This document shows positions 19,207-28,111 of a DNA stretch of 64,000 bases, one piece after another. The translations under genes were made by a program, and so were the position numbers. The notes below the pieces were generated by a model. It was not told the origin of the DNA, made no database searches, and saw only the letters and a program-made list of their open reading frames with translations. Source of the DNA: Actinomycetota bacterium. Lineage in GTDB: Bacteria > Actinomycetota > Thermoleophilia > Solirubrobacterales > Solirubrobacteraceae. Within the stretch, counting starts at the first letter, position 1, and the number at the start of each line of letters is the position of its first letter. The DNA is taken from the NCBI GenBank assembly GCA_005884115.1, contig VAXW01000002.1, forward strand, positions 124,001-188,000, written 5' to 3'.

Positions 19207-19575
19207 TCAGGCAGCCGCCAGGGCGATCGTGCCGGCGGAGGGCTGGTCCTCGACGGCCGTCTCCTGGCCCCTAAGCCAGCTTTCGCCATAGGTGCGCATG
19301 TCGTCGATGATCGGCAGCAGCGCGCGCCCCTTCTCGGTGAGCGCGTACTCGACGCGCGGCGGGACCTCCGGGAAGGTGTGGCGCTCGACGATCGCCTGCT
19401 CCTCGAGTGCGCGCAGGCGCAGCGACAGCGTGCGCGGGCTGATCCCCGCGAGTGACCTTTCGAGCTCGCAGAAGCGCGAGTGGCCGTCGGCAAGTTCGCG
19501 CACCAGCAGCAGCGTCCACTTCCCGCAGACGATCTCCGCGGTCCTGCACACGGGACATGTCGCATCGACGGCCAT
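19207..19575 (-). CDS. HxlR-family transcriptional regulator
   Basis: 122 residues from ATG at 19575 (MAVDATCPVCRTAEIVCGKW). The winged-helix core reads WTLLLVRELADGHSRFCELE, ISPRTLSLRLRALEEQAIVE and VEYALTEKGRALLPIIDDM, the classic HxlR pattern. Two Cys in CPVCRT at the N-terminus could sense oxidants or electrophiles, as in other HxlR proteins. Target genes are not evident. The 207 bases between this start and pilT carry no gene I can support. Confidence 0.9.
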   Translation of the reverse strand: MAVDATCPVCRTAEIVCGKWTLLLVRELADGHSRFCELERSLAGISPRTLSLRLRALEEQAIVERHTFPEVPPRVEYALTEKGRALLPIIDDMRTYGESWLRGQETAVEDQPSAGTIALAAA

Positions 19576-19783
19576 TTCAACCAACACTTTACCAACTGAA
19601 GTACTGCGGCCACTCCCGGCGCGCAGCCGGGGAGCTCGAGCTGGCGGCGCCAGCTCGCCGCCGAGCACGGCGCCGGCGCACGTGTCGAGCACATCTTCAG
19701 GCGCCTGCACTCGCCGGCCCGGAGCACGGCGGCGGCGAGCACCGCGCAGGCACCCCTCCGCGCCGGACTGGAGTGAACGCGCC

Positions 19784-20965
19784 TCAGCTGACGCCGAGCG
19801 GCGAGCGTTTGGGGCCCGATGGAGCCGAGCCCTGCTCGGATGAGCCGCCGCGCTGGGACTCGGTGCTCGCGACGTCCTCCATCGTCGTGCCGCGGCGGCC
19901 GTCGGCCTGCATGAGCAGCTTGAAGTCGTGCGGGCTTGACGCCACGCGCATCGCGTCCTCGAACGTCACCCGGCCGGCCTTGACGTGGCCGAACAGCGCC
20001 TGGTCGAACGTCTGCATGCCGTAGTAGGCGCCCGAGGCGATCACCTCGACGAGCTTGCCCGTCTGGTCGGGGTCGATGATCATGTCGCGCACGCGCCCGG
20101 TCATGCGCAGGATCTCGCAGACCGCAACGCGCCCCCCTTCAGCGGCTGGGACCAGGCGCTGCGAGATGACGCCCTTGATCGTGCCGGCGATCATGCTGCG
20201 CGCCTGTGCGTGCTGGTGCGGGGGAAAGAAGTCAAGCATGCGGTTGATCGACTCGGTGGCGTCGACCGTGTGGATGGTCGAAAGCACGAGGTGCCCCGTC
20301 TCGGCCGCCGAGAGGGCCGTCTGAACGGTCTCCTCGTCGCGCATCTCGCCGATCAGGATCACGTCGGGATCCTGTCGCAGCACGCGTCGCAGCGCGCGCT
20401 TGAACGACGTGGTGTCCATGCCCACCTCGCGCTGGTTGATGGCCGAGCGTTTGTCGCTGTGCACGAACTCGATCGGGTCCTCGATCGTCACGATGTGCTT
20501 GGCCGTGGTGTGGTTCATGTGGTCGATCATCGCGGCCAGCGTCGTCGACTTTCCCGACCCGGTGGTGCCCGTGAGCAGGACGATCCCGCGCTCCTCTTCG
20601 GCGAGTTCGGTCACCACCGGCGGGAGCGCCAACTCTTCGATCGTCGAGATCTTGTGAGGGATCGCGCGGCAGGCCAGCGAGATCACGCCTCGCTGCTTGA
20701 AGGCGTTGACGCGGTAGCGCGCGATGTCGGGGATTTCGTAGGAGAAGTCGACCTCGTGTTCGCGCGCGAATTCCTCGAGCTTGCTCTCGTCGTGGAGCAG
20801 CTCGTGCAGCGCAGCGTGCGTGTCATCTGCGCTCAGCTGCTGCCCGCCGTCGTCTTCGACGAGCTCTCCATAGACGCGAAGCAGCGGTCGCGCGCCGACC
20901 TTGAGATGCAGGTCTGAGCCGTTTCGCTCCACGAGCTCGCGCATAGCCCTCTCGACGTCGAACAT
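19784..20965 (-). CDS. pilT: Type IV pilus retraction ATPase PilT
   Basis: 393 residues. Walker A is VLLTGTTGSGKSTTLAAMID, followed by the Asp box TIEDPIEFVH, Walker B VILIGEMRDEET and the His box LSTIHTVDA. The C-terminal MQTFDQALFGHVKAGRVTFE stretch is PilT-like, and so is the N-terminal GSDLHLKVGARPLLRVYGEL. It powers pilus retraction/twitching. No other pilus gene is in the window. 73 bases downstream of the rpoD stop on the same strand. Confidence 0.93.
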   Translation of the reverse strand: MFDVERAMRELVERNGSDLHLKVGARPLLRVYGELVEDDGGQQLSADDTHAALHELLHDESKLEEFAREHEVDFSYEIPDIARYRVNAFKQRGVISLACRAIPHKISTIEELALPPVVTELAEEERGIVLLTGTTGSGKSTTLAAMIDHMNHTTAKHIVTIEDPIEFVHSDKRSAINQREVGMDTTSFKRALRRVLRQDPDVILIGEMRDEETVQTALSAAETGHLVLSTIHTVDATESINRMLDFFPPHQHAQARSMIAGTIKGVISQRLVPAAEGGRVAVCEILRMTGRVRDMIIDPDQTGKLVEVIASGAYYGMQTFDQALFGHVKAGRVTFEDAMRVASSPHDFKLLMQADGRRGTTMEDVASTESQRGGSSEQGSAPSGPKRSPLGVS

Positions 20966-21038
20966 GACCTGCTGATCGGCGGCCCACGCAAGGGGCTTGA
21001 ACGCCGCCGAGTCCTGCTGGACGAACGACTCGCCTGCG

Positions 21039-22145
21039 CTATGCGACGTCGCGCAGCTTCTGCGCCTCGGCGAGGCTCTGAAGCTTCTTCAGCGACTGGT
21101 TCTCGATCTGGCGGATTCGCTCGCGCGTGACGTTGAACGTGCGCCCTACCTCGTCGAGAGTGCGCGGGTGCTCGCCGCCCAGCCCATAACGGAGCTCGAG
21201 CACGCGGCGTTCGCGGTAGGAGAGGTTCTCGAGCGCCTCGCGCAGCGCCTCCTTGGTCAGAATCTCGGCCGCCCGCTCGTACGGCGACTCGGCGCGCTCG
21301 TCGGCGATGAACTGACCGAACTCCGACTCCTCCTCGTCGCCGACCGGCTTCTCGAGCGACACCGGGGCCTGGGCCGAGCGCTTGATCGAGTCCACCTCCT
21401 CGGGGTCGATGCCGGTGACCTCGGCGATCTCGTCGGCCGTGGGCTCGCGCCCGAGCTCCGTCACGAGCTTGCGCTCGGCGCGGCCGATCTTGTTGAGCTT
21501 CTCCACCACATGCACGGGTATGCGGATCGTGCGCGCCTTGTCGGCCAGCGCGCGCGCGATCGCCTGGCGGATCCACCAGGTCGCATAGGTGGAGAACTTG
21601 AAGCCCTTGCGATAGTCGAACTTCTCCGCCGCCCTGACGAGCCCGAGCGTCCCCTCCTGTATCAGGTCGAGGAACGGCAGGCCCTGGTTGCGGTAGTTCT
21701 TGGCGATCGACACGACCAGACGGAGGTTGGACTCCACCATCTTCTGCTTTGCGTCCAGATCGCCGCGCTCGATGCGCTTGGCCAGGTCGACCTCCTCCTG
21801 GGCGGTGAGCAGGCGCACCTTGCCGATGTCCTTCAAGAACAGCTGCAGCGAGTCGGTCGTCATGTCCGGCTTCAGGTCGAGCTGCGTTTTGGGGGCTTTG
21901 CGCCGCCCGCGCCTGTCCGGTGCGCGCTCGAGCTGTGCGGAGGCTGCCGTGGCCGGGTCGATGTCCTCGACGAGCTCGATCTCGGCTTTCTCGAGGAAGC
22001 CGTGCAGTTCTTCGACGTCCGACTCGTCCAGGTCGAGCTCGGACGTCGCCTTCGTGATCTCCGCGTACGAGAGCACGCCCACCTGCTGGCCCTTGGCCAG
22101 CAGGCCCTTCACCTCATCCAACTCCTGGAGCTCTATGACTGACAT
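21039..22145 (-). CDS. rpoD: Principal RNA polymerase sigma factor (sigma-70, RpoD/SigA)
   Basis: 368 residues. Region 1.2 is [20 protein letters not shown]. Region 2 carries [40 protein letters not shown] and [19 protein letters not shown]. Region 3 follows, and region 4.2 ends in [20 protein letters not shown]. The first ~90 residues (region 1.1, [20 protein letters not shown]) are present, which marks the primary rather than an alternative sigma factor. Directs core RNA polymerase to housekeeping promoters. Confidence 0.94.
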   Translation of the reverse strand: MSVIELQELDEVKGLLAKGQQVGVLSYAEITKATSELDLDESDVEELHGFLEKAEIELVEDIDPATAASAQLERAPDRRGRRKAPKTQLDLKPDMTTDSLQLFLKDIGKVRLLTAQEEVDLAKRIERGDLDAKQKMVESNLRLVVSIAKNYRNQGLPFLDLIQEGTLGLVRAAEKFDYRKGFKFSTYATWWIRQAIARALADKARTIRIPVHVVEKLNKIGRAERKLVTELGREPTADEIAEVTGIDPEEVDSIKRSAQAPVSLEKPVGDEEESEFGQFIADERAESPYERAAEILTKEALREALENLSYRERRVLELRYGLGGEHPRTLDEVGRTFNVTRERIRQIENQSLKKLQSLAEAQKLRDVA

Positions 22146-22293
22146 CCGTTCGGTTCCTATGAAGGCCCATCCTAACGCTTAGCCTCGCCGCGACCACGGC
22201 CGTGACTGCGCCGCTCGCCCTTCGTTTATCGGCCGGAATCGCCTCCGAGCAGAGCTGCACGCGCGCGGCGACGCCATGCGCGATGATGTGGCC

Positions 22294-22749
22294 ATGAGCG
22301 ACCCAGACGAGCGCAGCGACGCGCCGGCCGAGTCCGAAAACGACCGCGGCGTGATCGCAAACCTCCCGCGCACGCGCCCGCAGCGCCCCAGCCCGCGCCG
22401 CGCGGCCGCGCGCCAGGGGGCCAGGCGCAGATCCCGCACGGCGGCTGCTCCGCCCCGCTCGGCCAACGGACCGGCGTCGGCTCCGGCCTCCAAGCCCCCG
22501 AAGCTCGCCGCCGCCCCGCGCAGGCGCGCCGCCTCCAGCACGCGAGCGCCCCGGGCGCGTGCCGCCCGGGCGGCTCCCAGACAGGGGTTTCAGAGCGAGG
22601 CCGAAGCCGCACACACCTCGATCCAGCCACCGGGAGGGAGCGAGCTGCTGACCGCCGCGGTCGAGCTGGTCGGCGAGCTGGCCAAAGCGGGAATCTCCCG
22701 CGGGGAGCGGGCCCTGAAGGACATAGCCTCGCGGCTGCCGCTCCCCTGA
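22294..22749 (+). CDS. Basic, low-complexity small protein, function unknown
   Basis: 151 residues from ATG at 22294; an ATG at 22276 would add six. The first 100 residues are Arg/Ala/Pro-rich and likely disordered. The last 45 (LLTAAVELVGELAKAGISRG then ERALKDIASRLPLP) form predicted amphipathic helices and look like the conserved part. The basic region suggests nucleic-acid contact. Divergent from rpoD; the riboswitch-controlled gene follows on the same strand. Confidence 0.6.
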   Translation: MSDPDERSDAPAESENDRGVIANLPRTRPQRPSPRRAAARQGARRRSRTAAAPPRSANGPASAPASKPPKLAAAPRRRAASSTRAPRARAARAAPRQGFQSEAEAAHTSIQPPGGSELLTAAVELVGELAKAGISRGERALKDIASRLPLP

Positions 22750-22772
22750 GCGGCTCCAGCGCGCGCGATATG

Positions 22773-22778
22773 TATACT
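22773..22778 (+). promoter_or_regulatory. Putative -10 element before the riboswitch
   Basis: TATACT, one mismatch from the sigma-70 -10 consensus, in an otherwise GC-rich stretch. Transcription would start about 22785, exactly where the riboswitch begins. No clear -35 was seen. Confidence 0.5.
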
Positions 22779-22783
22779 CGGCC

Positions 22784-22931
22784 CCACGCCGAGCTCCCGC
22801 GACCCCAGGCCGCGGGAGGCGGGGGACCCAATTGCGGACGGCCCAGCCGCCCGCTGGGGCGAATCGACGTGATCACGTCGTAGCGCTGCCTCTGGCTTGC
22901 GCGAGCCCGTCAGCTCACCCCGTAGGCGCAG
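22784..22931 (+). promoter_or_regulatory. Cyclic di-AMP riboswitch (ydaO-yuaA class)
   Basis: The leader carries the conserved blocks of the ydaO class in order: CGCCGAGCTCC at the start, GGGGGACCCA (22821-22830), GGGGCGAATC at about 22856-22865, and CCCGTCAGCTCACCCCGTAG near the 3' end, followed by GCGC. The 5' GCC and 3' GGC strands can pair as P1. In actinobacteria this class precedes cell-wall hydrolase/RlpA/Rpf genes, as here. The element ends about 6 bases before the ATG, so the only SD-like sequence (AGGCG) lies in its 3' strand; translational control by occlusion is inferred. Confidence 0.88.
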
Positions 22932-22937
22932 ATTCCG

Positions 22938-23432
22938 ATGCGTTCGACGTCTACGAGGACATCTCTGCTCGCCGTGATGGCCGCCGCATGCGCGCTGGCG
23001 CCCGCGGGCGGGGCGCTCGCGGCAACCGGCGGCGTGGAAAGCGCGCCGCCGCTCAGCGCTACGCCGCGGACGTCCCACAAGGCCTCGCTGGCGACGTGGT
23101 TCGGCCCGGGCTTCTACGGGCAGCGAACCGCCTGCGGCCAGGTCCTCACACCTGCCGTCGTGGGGGTCGCACACCGCAGTCTCCCCTGCGGAACGCTCGT
23201 AAAGGTGAGCTACCGCGGGCGCCGGCTGATCGTTCCGGTGATCGACCGCGGCCCCTACGCGCGCAACGGCGCCGCGTGGGACCTCACGAGCGGCGCCGCG
23301 CAGGCGCTCGGGATCGCGGACACCGTGCGGATCGCCACGCGCGTGGTCGGGATCGCGCCCAACACGCCCTCCCTCGGGCTTCCGCCGGGCGCGCCTGCAG
23401 TCGCCATCGCGGGCGGCGCCGTAGCGCAATGA
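22938..23432 (+). CDS. Secreted RlpA-like double-psi beta-barrel protein
   Basis: 164 residues. The signal peptide spans about residues 1-29 (TSLLAVMAAACALAPAGGAL). The DPBB domain (about 48-125) has ASLATWFGPGFYGQRTACGQ, AHRSLPCGTLVKVSYRGR, VIDRGPYARN and WDLTSGAAQALG, the RlpA/expansin-type core including the catalytic-type Asp. No SPOR or LysM domain is attached. Likely acts on peptidoglycan outside the cell. It sits directly behind the c-di-AMP riboswitch, so it is probably turned down when c-di-AMP is high. Confidence 0.88.
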   Translation: MRSTSTRTSLLAVMAAACALAPAGGALAATGGVESAPPLSATPRTSHKASLATWFGPGFYGQRTACGQVLTPAVVGVAHRSLPCGTLVKVSYRGRRLIVPVIDRGPYARNGAAWDLTSGAAQALGIADTVRIATRVVGIAPNTPSLGLPPGAPAVAIAGGAVAQ

Positions 23433-23511
23433 CGGCTCTCCGCCGGCTCGCTGGATGCCGCTCGGTCGCGATCGCGAGCGCGCCGTGGCGCTCCGAGGCT
23501 CCGCGCCGTCT

Positions 23512-24468
23512 CTAGCGGCCCCCGCCGCCGTCGGCTGAGCCCGGCGAGCGCCGCGTGATGCGCAGCACCGGCGCAGCCCTGCCACGGGCTGCACGAAACG
23601 CCTGAGGAGCGGATGAGGAGCCTCGCGGCGGGCGCGCGCCGGAGTCGTCCCCGAGCGGCAGCTCCCATGGCAGGGCACGCCCGCGGCGCGCCGGAGGTGC
23701 CTGCCGCTGCATCGGGGCGTCGGGCTCGCGGCCCGTGCCGCCCGCGCGCGCCCGGTCGTCCTCGTCGCGCAGAGCCGCGGTCGTTCGGCGCGCGCCCGGC
23801 GCGGCCTGCGCCTCCTCCCGCGCGTCGCCGCGCTCGTCCACGATGACGGCCCCGCCGCGCGCGTTGCGCGCGACCTCGATCGCATCCGGCAGCACCTTCT
23901 CGGGGGCACGACGCCGCGAGAGCGGCCCGGCGTCGGCGCCCCGAGCCTCTGGGCGCTCGGCCAGGCTCGCCGCGAGCACCCGCGCGCACACGTGCGCCAG
24001 GCGGTCGCACAGCTCGGCGAGCTCACGCGGGCGCAGCTGCTGGCGCAACGACGAGCCGGCCTCTTCGAGCAGAGCGCCCCACAGAACCCCGCGCAGAGCC
24101 TCGACGGCAGCGGCAGCTTCATCCGGCTCTGGGGCTCCCGCGAGCTCGACGAGCGCGAGCGGGCCCGACCGACGACCGCCCGGGGGCGGCTGCTCGCCGG
24201 CGAGGAGCCGCGCGAGCTCCGTCTGCGAGCGCAGAGCCCGCAGCACGTGCACGATCAGCGCGGGCGCCTCCTGTGCCAGCGGCGCGAGCGCCAGGTCGGC
24301 GATCTGCGCAGGCGGCTGCGCCAGCATCAGCGCTATCGCCCAGCGCCTTGCGAGCTCCTGTGCGCCGTCGATGAGCGCGTCGATCGGCGCGTCCGGGAGG
24401 GGGTGCGCGGGCGCGGTGGCGAGCGGGGAGATGGAGCCCGGATCCGGCCCAGGGGTGTCGGCGCTCAC
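23512..24468 (-). CDS. Uncharacterised protein
   Basis: 318 residues from GTG at 24468. An N-terminal helical half ([40 protein letters not shown]) and [20 protein letters not shown] are followed by [18 protein letters not shown] and a long Arg/Pro/Gly-rich tail that is probably disordered. No family recognised. No signal peptide or membrane segment. Divergent from the gene at 24548, 79 bases apart. Confidence 0.55.
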
Positions 24469-24547
24469 GGGCGTTGGATATCACCCCCCGAGGACAGGAG
24501 CGCTACCGCGCGCCCGCACCCGGCAGCGCCGGTAGCGTGCAGCCGAC

Positions 24548-25246
24548 ATGAGCGCACTTGCGACCGCCGTCGCGCTCCTCGCCGCCGCCTCGGCGCTGTC
24601 CGCCTCGCCGCGGCTCTGGGAGCGCGTGCGGCGAGGGTTCGCCCGGCGCCCCGCGCCGGCCGTCGTCGCCGGCACGCGCAGCACGACCTCGACCGAGGGC
24701 GCCACGGGGGCCGTGCGCTCGACGCAGACGGCCGAGCTCTTCCTGCCGGCGGACGCGCTCGAGCAGATCTGGTCGCCCGAGCACCTCGAGCGGTTGGCGC
24801 GCACGTACTGGCGCTTCCTCTCGCGCGTGACGCTCGGTCTCCTCCATGTCCACTACACCGAGCGCGAGCGCTCCGTCGTGCTGCTGCTGCCAGCGCTGAA
24901 GCTGCTCACCTTCGACGCCCCCGAATACGAGGTGGACCCGCAGCGCGGGCTCGTGCGCTGGCGCATCGCGCGCGGGCTGCTGGTGGCACGACGCGGGCGA
25001 GACGGCGGCGGCTACCTGCAGATCGAGGTGCTGCGCCTGCCGAGCACGGACCCCGGGCGCGCGCATCTGCGCGTGGAGGTCGAGGTCGCCAACTTCTACC
25101 CCTCGATCGCGCACCGGCTCAGCCGCAGCATCTACGACGCGACCCAATCGCGCATCCACGTGATCGTCACGCACGCCTTCCTGCGATCACTGCGCCGGCT
25201 CGACCTCGCCGAGTCGCGCGTCGGGCGCCTGCGTCGGCACGGCTGA
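24548..25246 (+). CDS. Uncharacterised protein with N-terminal hydrophobic segment
   Basis: 232 residues. Residues 3-19 (ALATAVALLAAASALSASP) could be a signal anchor. The folded part (about 60-225) begins WSPEHLERLARTYWRFLSRV and contains LLPALKLLTFDAPEYEVD, VRWRIARGLLVARRG and FYPSIAHRLSRSIYDATQSR. It looks like a small single-domain beta protein kept in related actinobacteria, but I cannot name the family. Divergent from 23512-24468. Confidence 0.6.
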   Translation: MSALATAVALLAAASALSASPRLWERVRRGFARRPAPAVVAGTRSTTSTEGATGAVRSTQTAELFLPADALEQIWSPEHLERLARTYWRFLSRVTLGLLHVHYTERERSVVLLLPALKLLTFDAPEYEVDPQRGLVRWRIARGLLVARRGRDGGGYLQIEVLRLPSTDPGRAHLRVEVEVANFYPSIAHRLSRSIYDATQSRIHVIVTHAFLRSLRRLDLAESRVGRLRRHG

Positions 25247-25323
25247 CGCCGGCGAGCGCGACTGCGGCCGCCGCTGCGCGCTGCCCTCGCTAGGGCGGCC
25301 GTCACGCCCACGCGAGCGGCGTC

Positions 25324-26325
25324 TCAGTAGCGCCCGCCGCCGAAGGCCCTGAGCTTGGCGCGGTCATGCGTGGCCAGGATCCGCCTGATCGTCCCCGAGC
25401 GCGAGCGCGTGACCAGCGATTCGGTAGTCGCGCCACCGGCGCTCGGGTAGCGCACGCCCAGCAGCACGTCGCCGTCGGTCACGCCGGTCGCCGAGAAGAA
25501 CACGTCCTCGCCCGCGACCAGATCGTCGCGCGTGAGCACGCGGTGGAGGTCGTAGCCAGCGGCCACGGCTGCCTCGCGCTCGGCATCGTCGCGCGGCCAC
25601 AGGCGCCCCAGCAGCTGCCCGCCCAGGCACTTGACGGCGGCCGCCGAGATGACTCCCTCGGGCGTGCCGCCGATCCCCCACAAGAGGTCCACGGGCGAGC
25701 GCTCCGTGACGGCGAGCAGAGCCGCCGAGACGTCGCCGTGCGGGATCAGCCGGACGCGGGCGCCCGCCGCGCGGATGGCCGCGATGCCGTCCTCGTGACG
25801 CGGGCGATCGAGCACGACGACCATCACGTCGCTGATCGCGCAGCTCTTGCGCTCGGCGACGAGCTTGACGGTCTCCGCGAGCGGGCGGTCGAGGTCGAGC
25901 AGGTCCGCGATCTCCGGCGAGCCGGCCATCTTCTCCATGTAGACGCACGGCCCGGGGTCGAACATCGTCCCACGACCGGACAGCGCGATCACCGCGAGCG
26001 CGCTCGGCATGCCGTTCGCGGCGAGCGCGGTGCCCTCGAGCGGATCGACGGCGATGTCGACGTCGGGCGGCGAGCCGTCGCCGATGTGCTCGCCGTTGTA
26101 GAGCATCGGAGCTTCGTCCTTCTCGCCCTCGCCGATCACCACCACGCCGTCCATGCGGACGGAGTGCAGCATGTGGCGCATCCCGTCGACCGCCGCCTGG
26201 TCAGCGCCCTCCTTCTCCCCCATCCCGACAAGCGGTGCCGCCGCGAGCGCGGCCGCCTCGGTCACGCGAACGAGCTCGAGCGCCAGGTTGCGATCCGGCG
26301 GCTGATGCGATTCGGATGCGTTCAA
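25324..26325 (-). CDS. glpX: Fructose-1,6-bisphosphatase class II
   Basis: 333 residues. Family blocks: AAAPLVGMGEKEGADQAAVD, VVIGEGEKDEAPMLYNGE, the metal-binding VDIAVDPLEGT, CAISDVMVVVLDRPRH, and GIGGTPEGVISAAAVKCLGG. It hydrolyses fructose-1,6-bisphosphate to fructose-6-phosphate in gluconeogenesis, cytoplasmic and Li-sensitive. It lies head-to-head with pgi (49 bases between starts), so the two enzymes using fructose-6-phosphate may share control. Confidence 0.94.
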   Translation of the reverse strand: MNASESHQPPDRNLALELVRVTEAAALAAAPLVGMGEKEGADQAAVDGMRHMLHSVRMDGVVVIGEGEKDEAPMLYNGEHIGDGSPPDVDIAVDPLEGTALAANGMPSALAVIALSGRGTMFDPGPCVYMEKMAGSPEIADLLDLDRPLAETVKLVAERKSCAISDVMVVVLDRPRHEDGIAAIRAAGARVRLIPHGDVSAALLAVTERSPVDLLWGIGGTPEGVISAAAVKCLGGQLLGRLWPRDDAEREAAVAAGYDLHRVLTRDDLVAGEDVFFSATGVTDGDVLLGVRYPSAGGATTESLVTRSRSGTIRRILATHDRAKLRAFGGGRY

Positions 26326-26374
26326 GCGAATCGTCGAAAACCTACATCAGCCCCACTGTGACTACGATCGTGGG

Positions 26375-28111
26375 GTGAGTGATCCCGCCCTCGCCGTGGA
26401 GGTGCGCGCGCCGTCCGCGCTCGGGCTTGGAATCGCCGAAGCGCTCCAGCGCGCGGCCCGCGCGCGGGTCGCCGAGCGCCTGCGCGGAGGCGACGCGACG
26501 CTGTGGGGGCCGCCGGGCGCACCCGAGATCGCCGATCGGCTCGGCTGGCTCTCGGTGGCCGAGCGGATGCTCGAGCGCGTCGATGAGCTGAGCGAGTTCG
26601 CCGACGAGGTTACAGATGCGGGATTCACGGACGCGGTCGTGCTCGGCATGGGCGGGTCCTCGCTTGCGCCCGAGGTGCTGCGCCGCTGCTTTCGCGCCCA
26701 GAGTAGGCGCCCGCGGCTGCACGTGCTCGACTCGACCGACGCCGCCGCCATCCGTCAGCTGCAAGAGTCGGTCGAGCTGCAGCGGACGCTGTTCGTCTTG
26801 TCCTCGAAGTCGGGCAGCACGATCGAGCCGACGTCGCTGTTCGCTCACTTCTTCTCCCTCATCGGCGAGGGGCAGAGCTTCATCGCCATCACCGATCCCG
26901 GAACGGCGCTCGAGGGCCTGGCGCGCGAGCGGGGGTTCAGGCGCACGTTCGCCGGCGAGCCGGCGATCGGGGGTCGCTACAGCGCCCTGTCCAACTTCGG
27001 CCTCGTGCCCGCCGCCCTCATGGGGCTCGACCTGCGGGCGCTGTTGAACGGCGCCGCGGCCGCCTGGCAGACCGAGATCGGCGCGCTCTGGAGCTCCTCA
27101 TCGGGAGGCGGAGCGCAGGCGCCCGAGCAGTTCCGCTCCGAGCTCCCCGCCTGCGTGCAGCTCGGAGCCGCGATCGGCGCGATGGCGCGCGCCGGACGCG
27201 ACAAGCTCACGTTCGTCATATCGAGCTCGCTGCCGGGCCTCGGGCTGTGGCTCGAGCAGCTCGTGGCGGAGTCCACCGGCAAGCGCGGAACCGGCATCCT
27301 GCCGGTCGCCGAGGAGCCGCTCGTCGATCCCGAGGCGTACGGCGAGGACCGCGTGTTCGTCCACATCCGCGACCGCGAACGCCCGGAGCCCGCGCTCGAT
27401 CAAACGCTCGAGGGGCTCGTCCGCTCGGGGCACCCGCTGATCACCGTGCCGACCGGCGGCCCGCTCGACCTTGGGCGCCTGTTCATGCTCTGGGAGCTCA
27501 CGGTCGCGGTCGCGGGCTGGGCGCTGTCGATCAACCCCTTCGACCAGCCCAACGTGCAGCAGGCCAAGGACGCCACCAAGGCGGTCCTCTCCGGCTATGC
27601 AGGCTCGCACGAGCTCGAAGAGCCCGCGGAGGCGAGCGAGGCGCAGCTGCAAGCTCTGCTCGCGGGCGGCTCGCCGCCGCAGTACGTCGCGATCATGGGC
27701 TTCGTGGCGCCCTCGCTCCAGTTCGACCGCGCGGCAGCCGAGCTTCGCACCGCCATCCGCCGCGCCTGCCGCGCAGCCGCCAGAGGGGCGCCCGCGACCA
27801 CGTTCGGCTACGGGCCCCGCTTCCTCCACTCCACGGGCCAGTTCCACAAGGGCGGGCCAAGGACGGGGCGCTTTCTGCAGCTGCTGCACGACGGCTCCGA
27901 CGAGATCGAGATCCCAGGCGCGGGCTACACCTTCACGACGCTCAAGAACGCGCAGGCGATCGGCGATCTGAGCACGCTGCGCGAGCTCGGGTTGCCGGCC
28001 GAGCGCGTGCGACTGCACGGCGATGATCCGGCGGCCGCCCTGCGTGCGCTGACCGCCGCGCTCGGCCCGGCCGTGGTCTCCACAGCGGCCCGAGAAGGAG
28101 GTATCAGATGA
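26375..28111 (+). CDS. pgi: Glucose-6-phosphate isomerase
   Basis: 578 residues from GTG at 26375. SIS-fold motifs: AVVLGMGGSSLAPEVLRRCF, LFVLSSKSGSTIEPTSLFAH, YSALSNFGLVPAALMG and the second half NPFDQPNVQQAKDATKAVL with TFGYGPRFLHSTGQFHKGG. This is the PGI form seen fused to transaldolase in other bacteria, here without the transaldolase. It supplies glucose-6-phosphate for the next genes. First gene of the seven-gene run; its last four bases (ATGA) overlap gnd. Confidence 0.92.
   Translation: MSDPALAVEVRAPSALGLGIAEALQRAARARVAERLRGGDATLWGPPGAPEIADRLGWLSVAERMLERVDELSEFADEVTDAGFTDAVVLGMGGSSLAPEVLRRCFRAQSRRPRLHVLDSTDAAAIRQLQESVELQRTLFVLSSKSGSTIEPTSLFAHFFSLIGEGQSFIAITDPGTALEGLARERGFRRTFAGEPAIGGRYSALSNFGLVPAALMGLDLRALLNGAAAAWQTEIGALWSSSSGGGAQAPEQFRSELPACVQLGAAIGAMARAGRDKLTFVISSSLPGLGLWLEQLVAESTGKRGTGILPVAEEPLVDPEAYGEDRVFVHIRDRERPEPALDQTLEGLVRSGHPLITVPTGGPLDLGRLFMLWELTVAVAGWALSINPFDQPNVQQAKDATKAVLSGYAGSHELEEPAEASEAQLQALLAGGSPPQYVAIMGFVAPSLQFDRAAAELRTAIRRACRAAARGAPATTFGYGPRFLHSTGQFHKGGPRTGRFLQLLHDGSDEIEIPGAGYTFTTLKNAQAIGDLSTLRELGLPAERVRLHGDDPAAALRALTAALGPAVVSTAAREGGIR

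Noticed and set aside
22590-24122. Minus-strand frame of 510 codons
   Set aside because: It covers the riboswitch and the RlpA-like gene in antisense; high-GC artefact.
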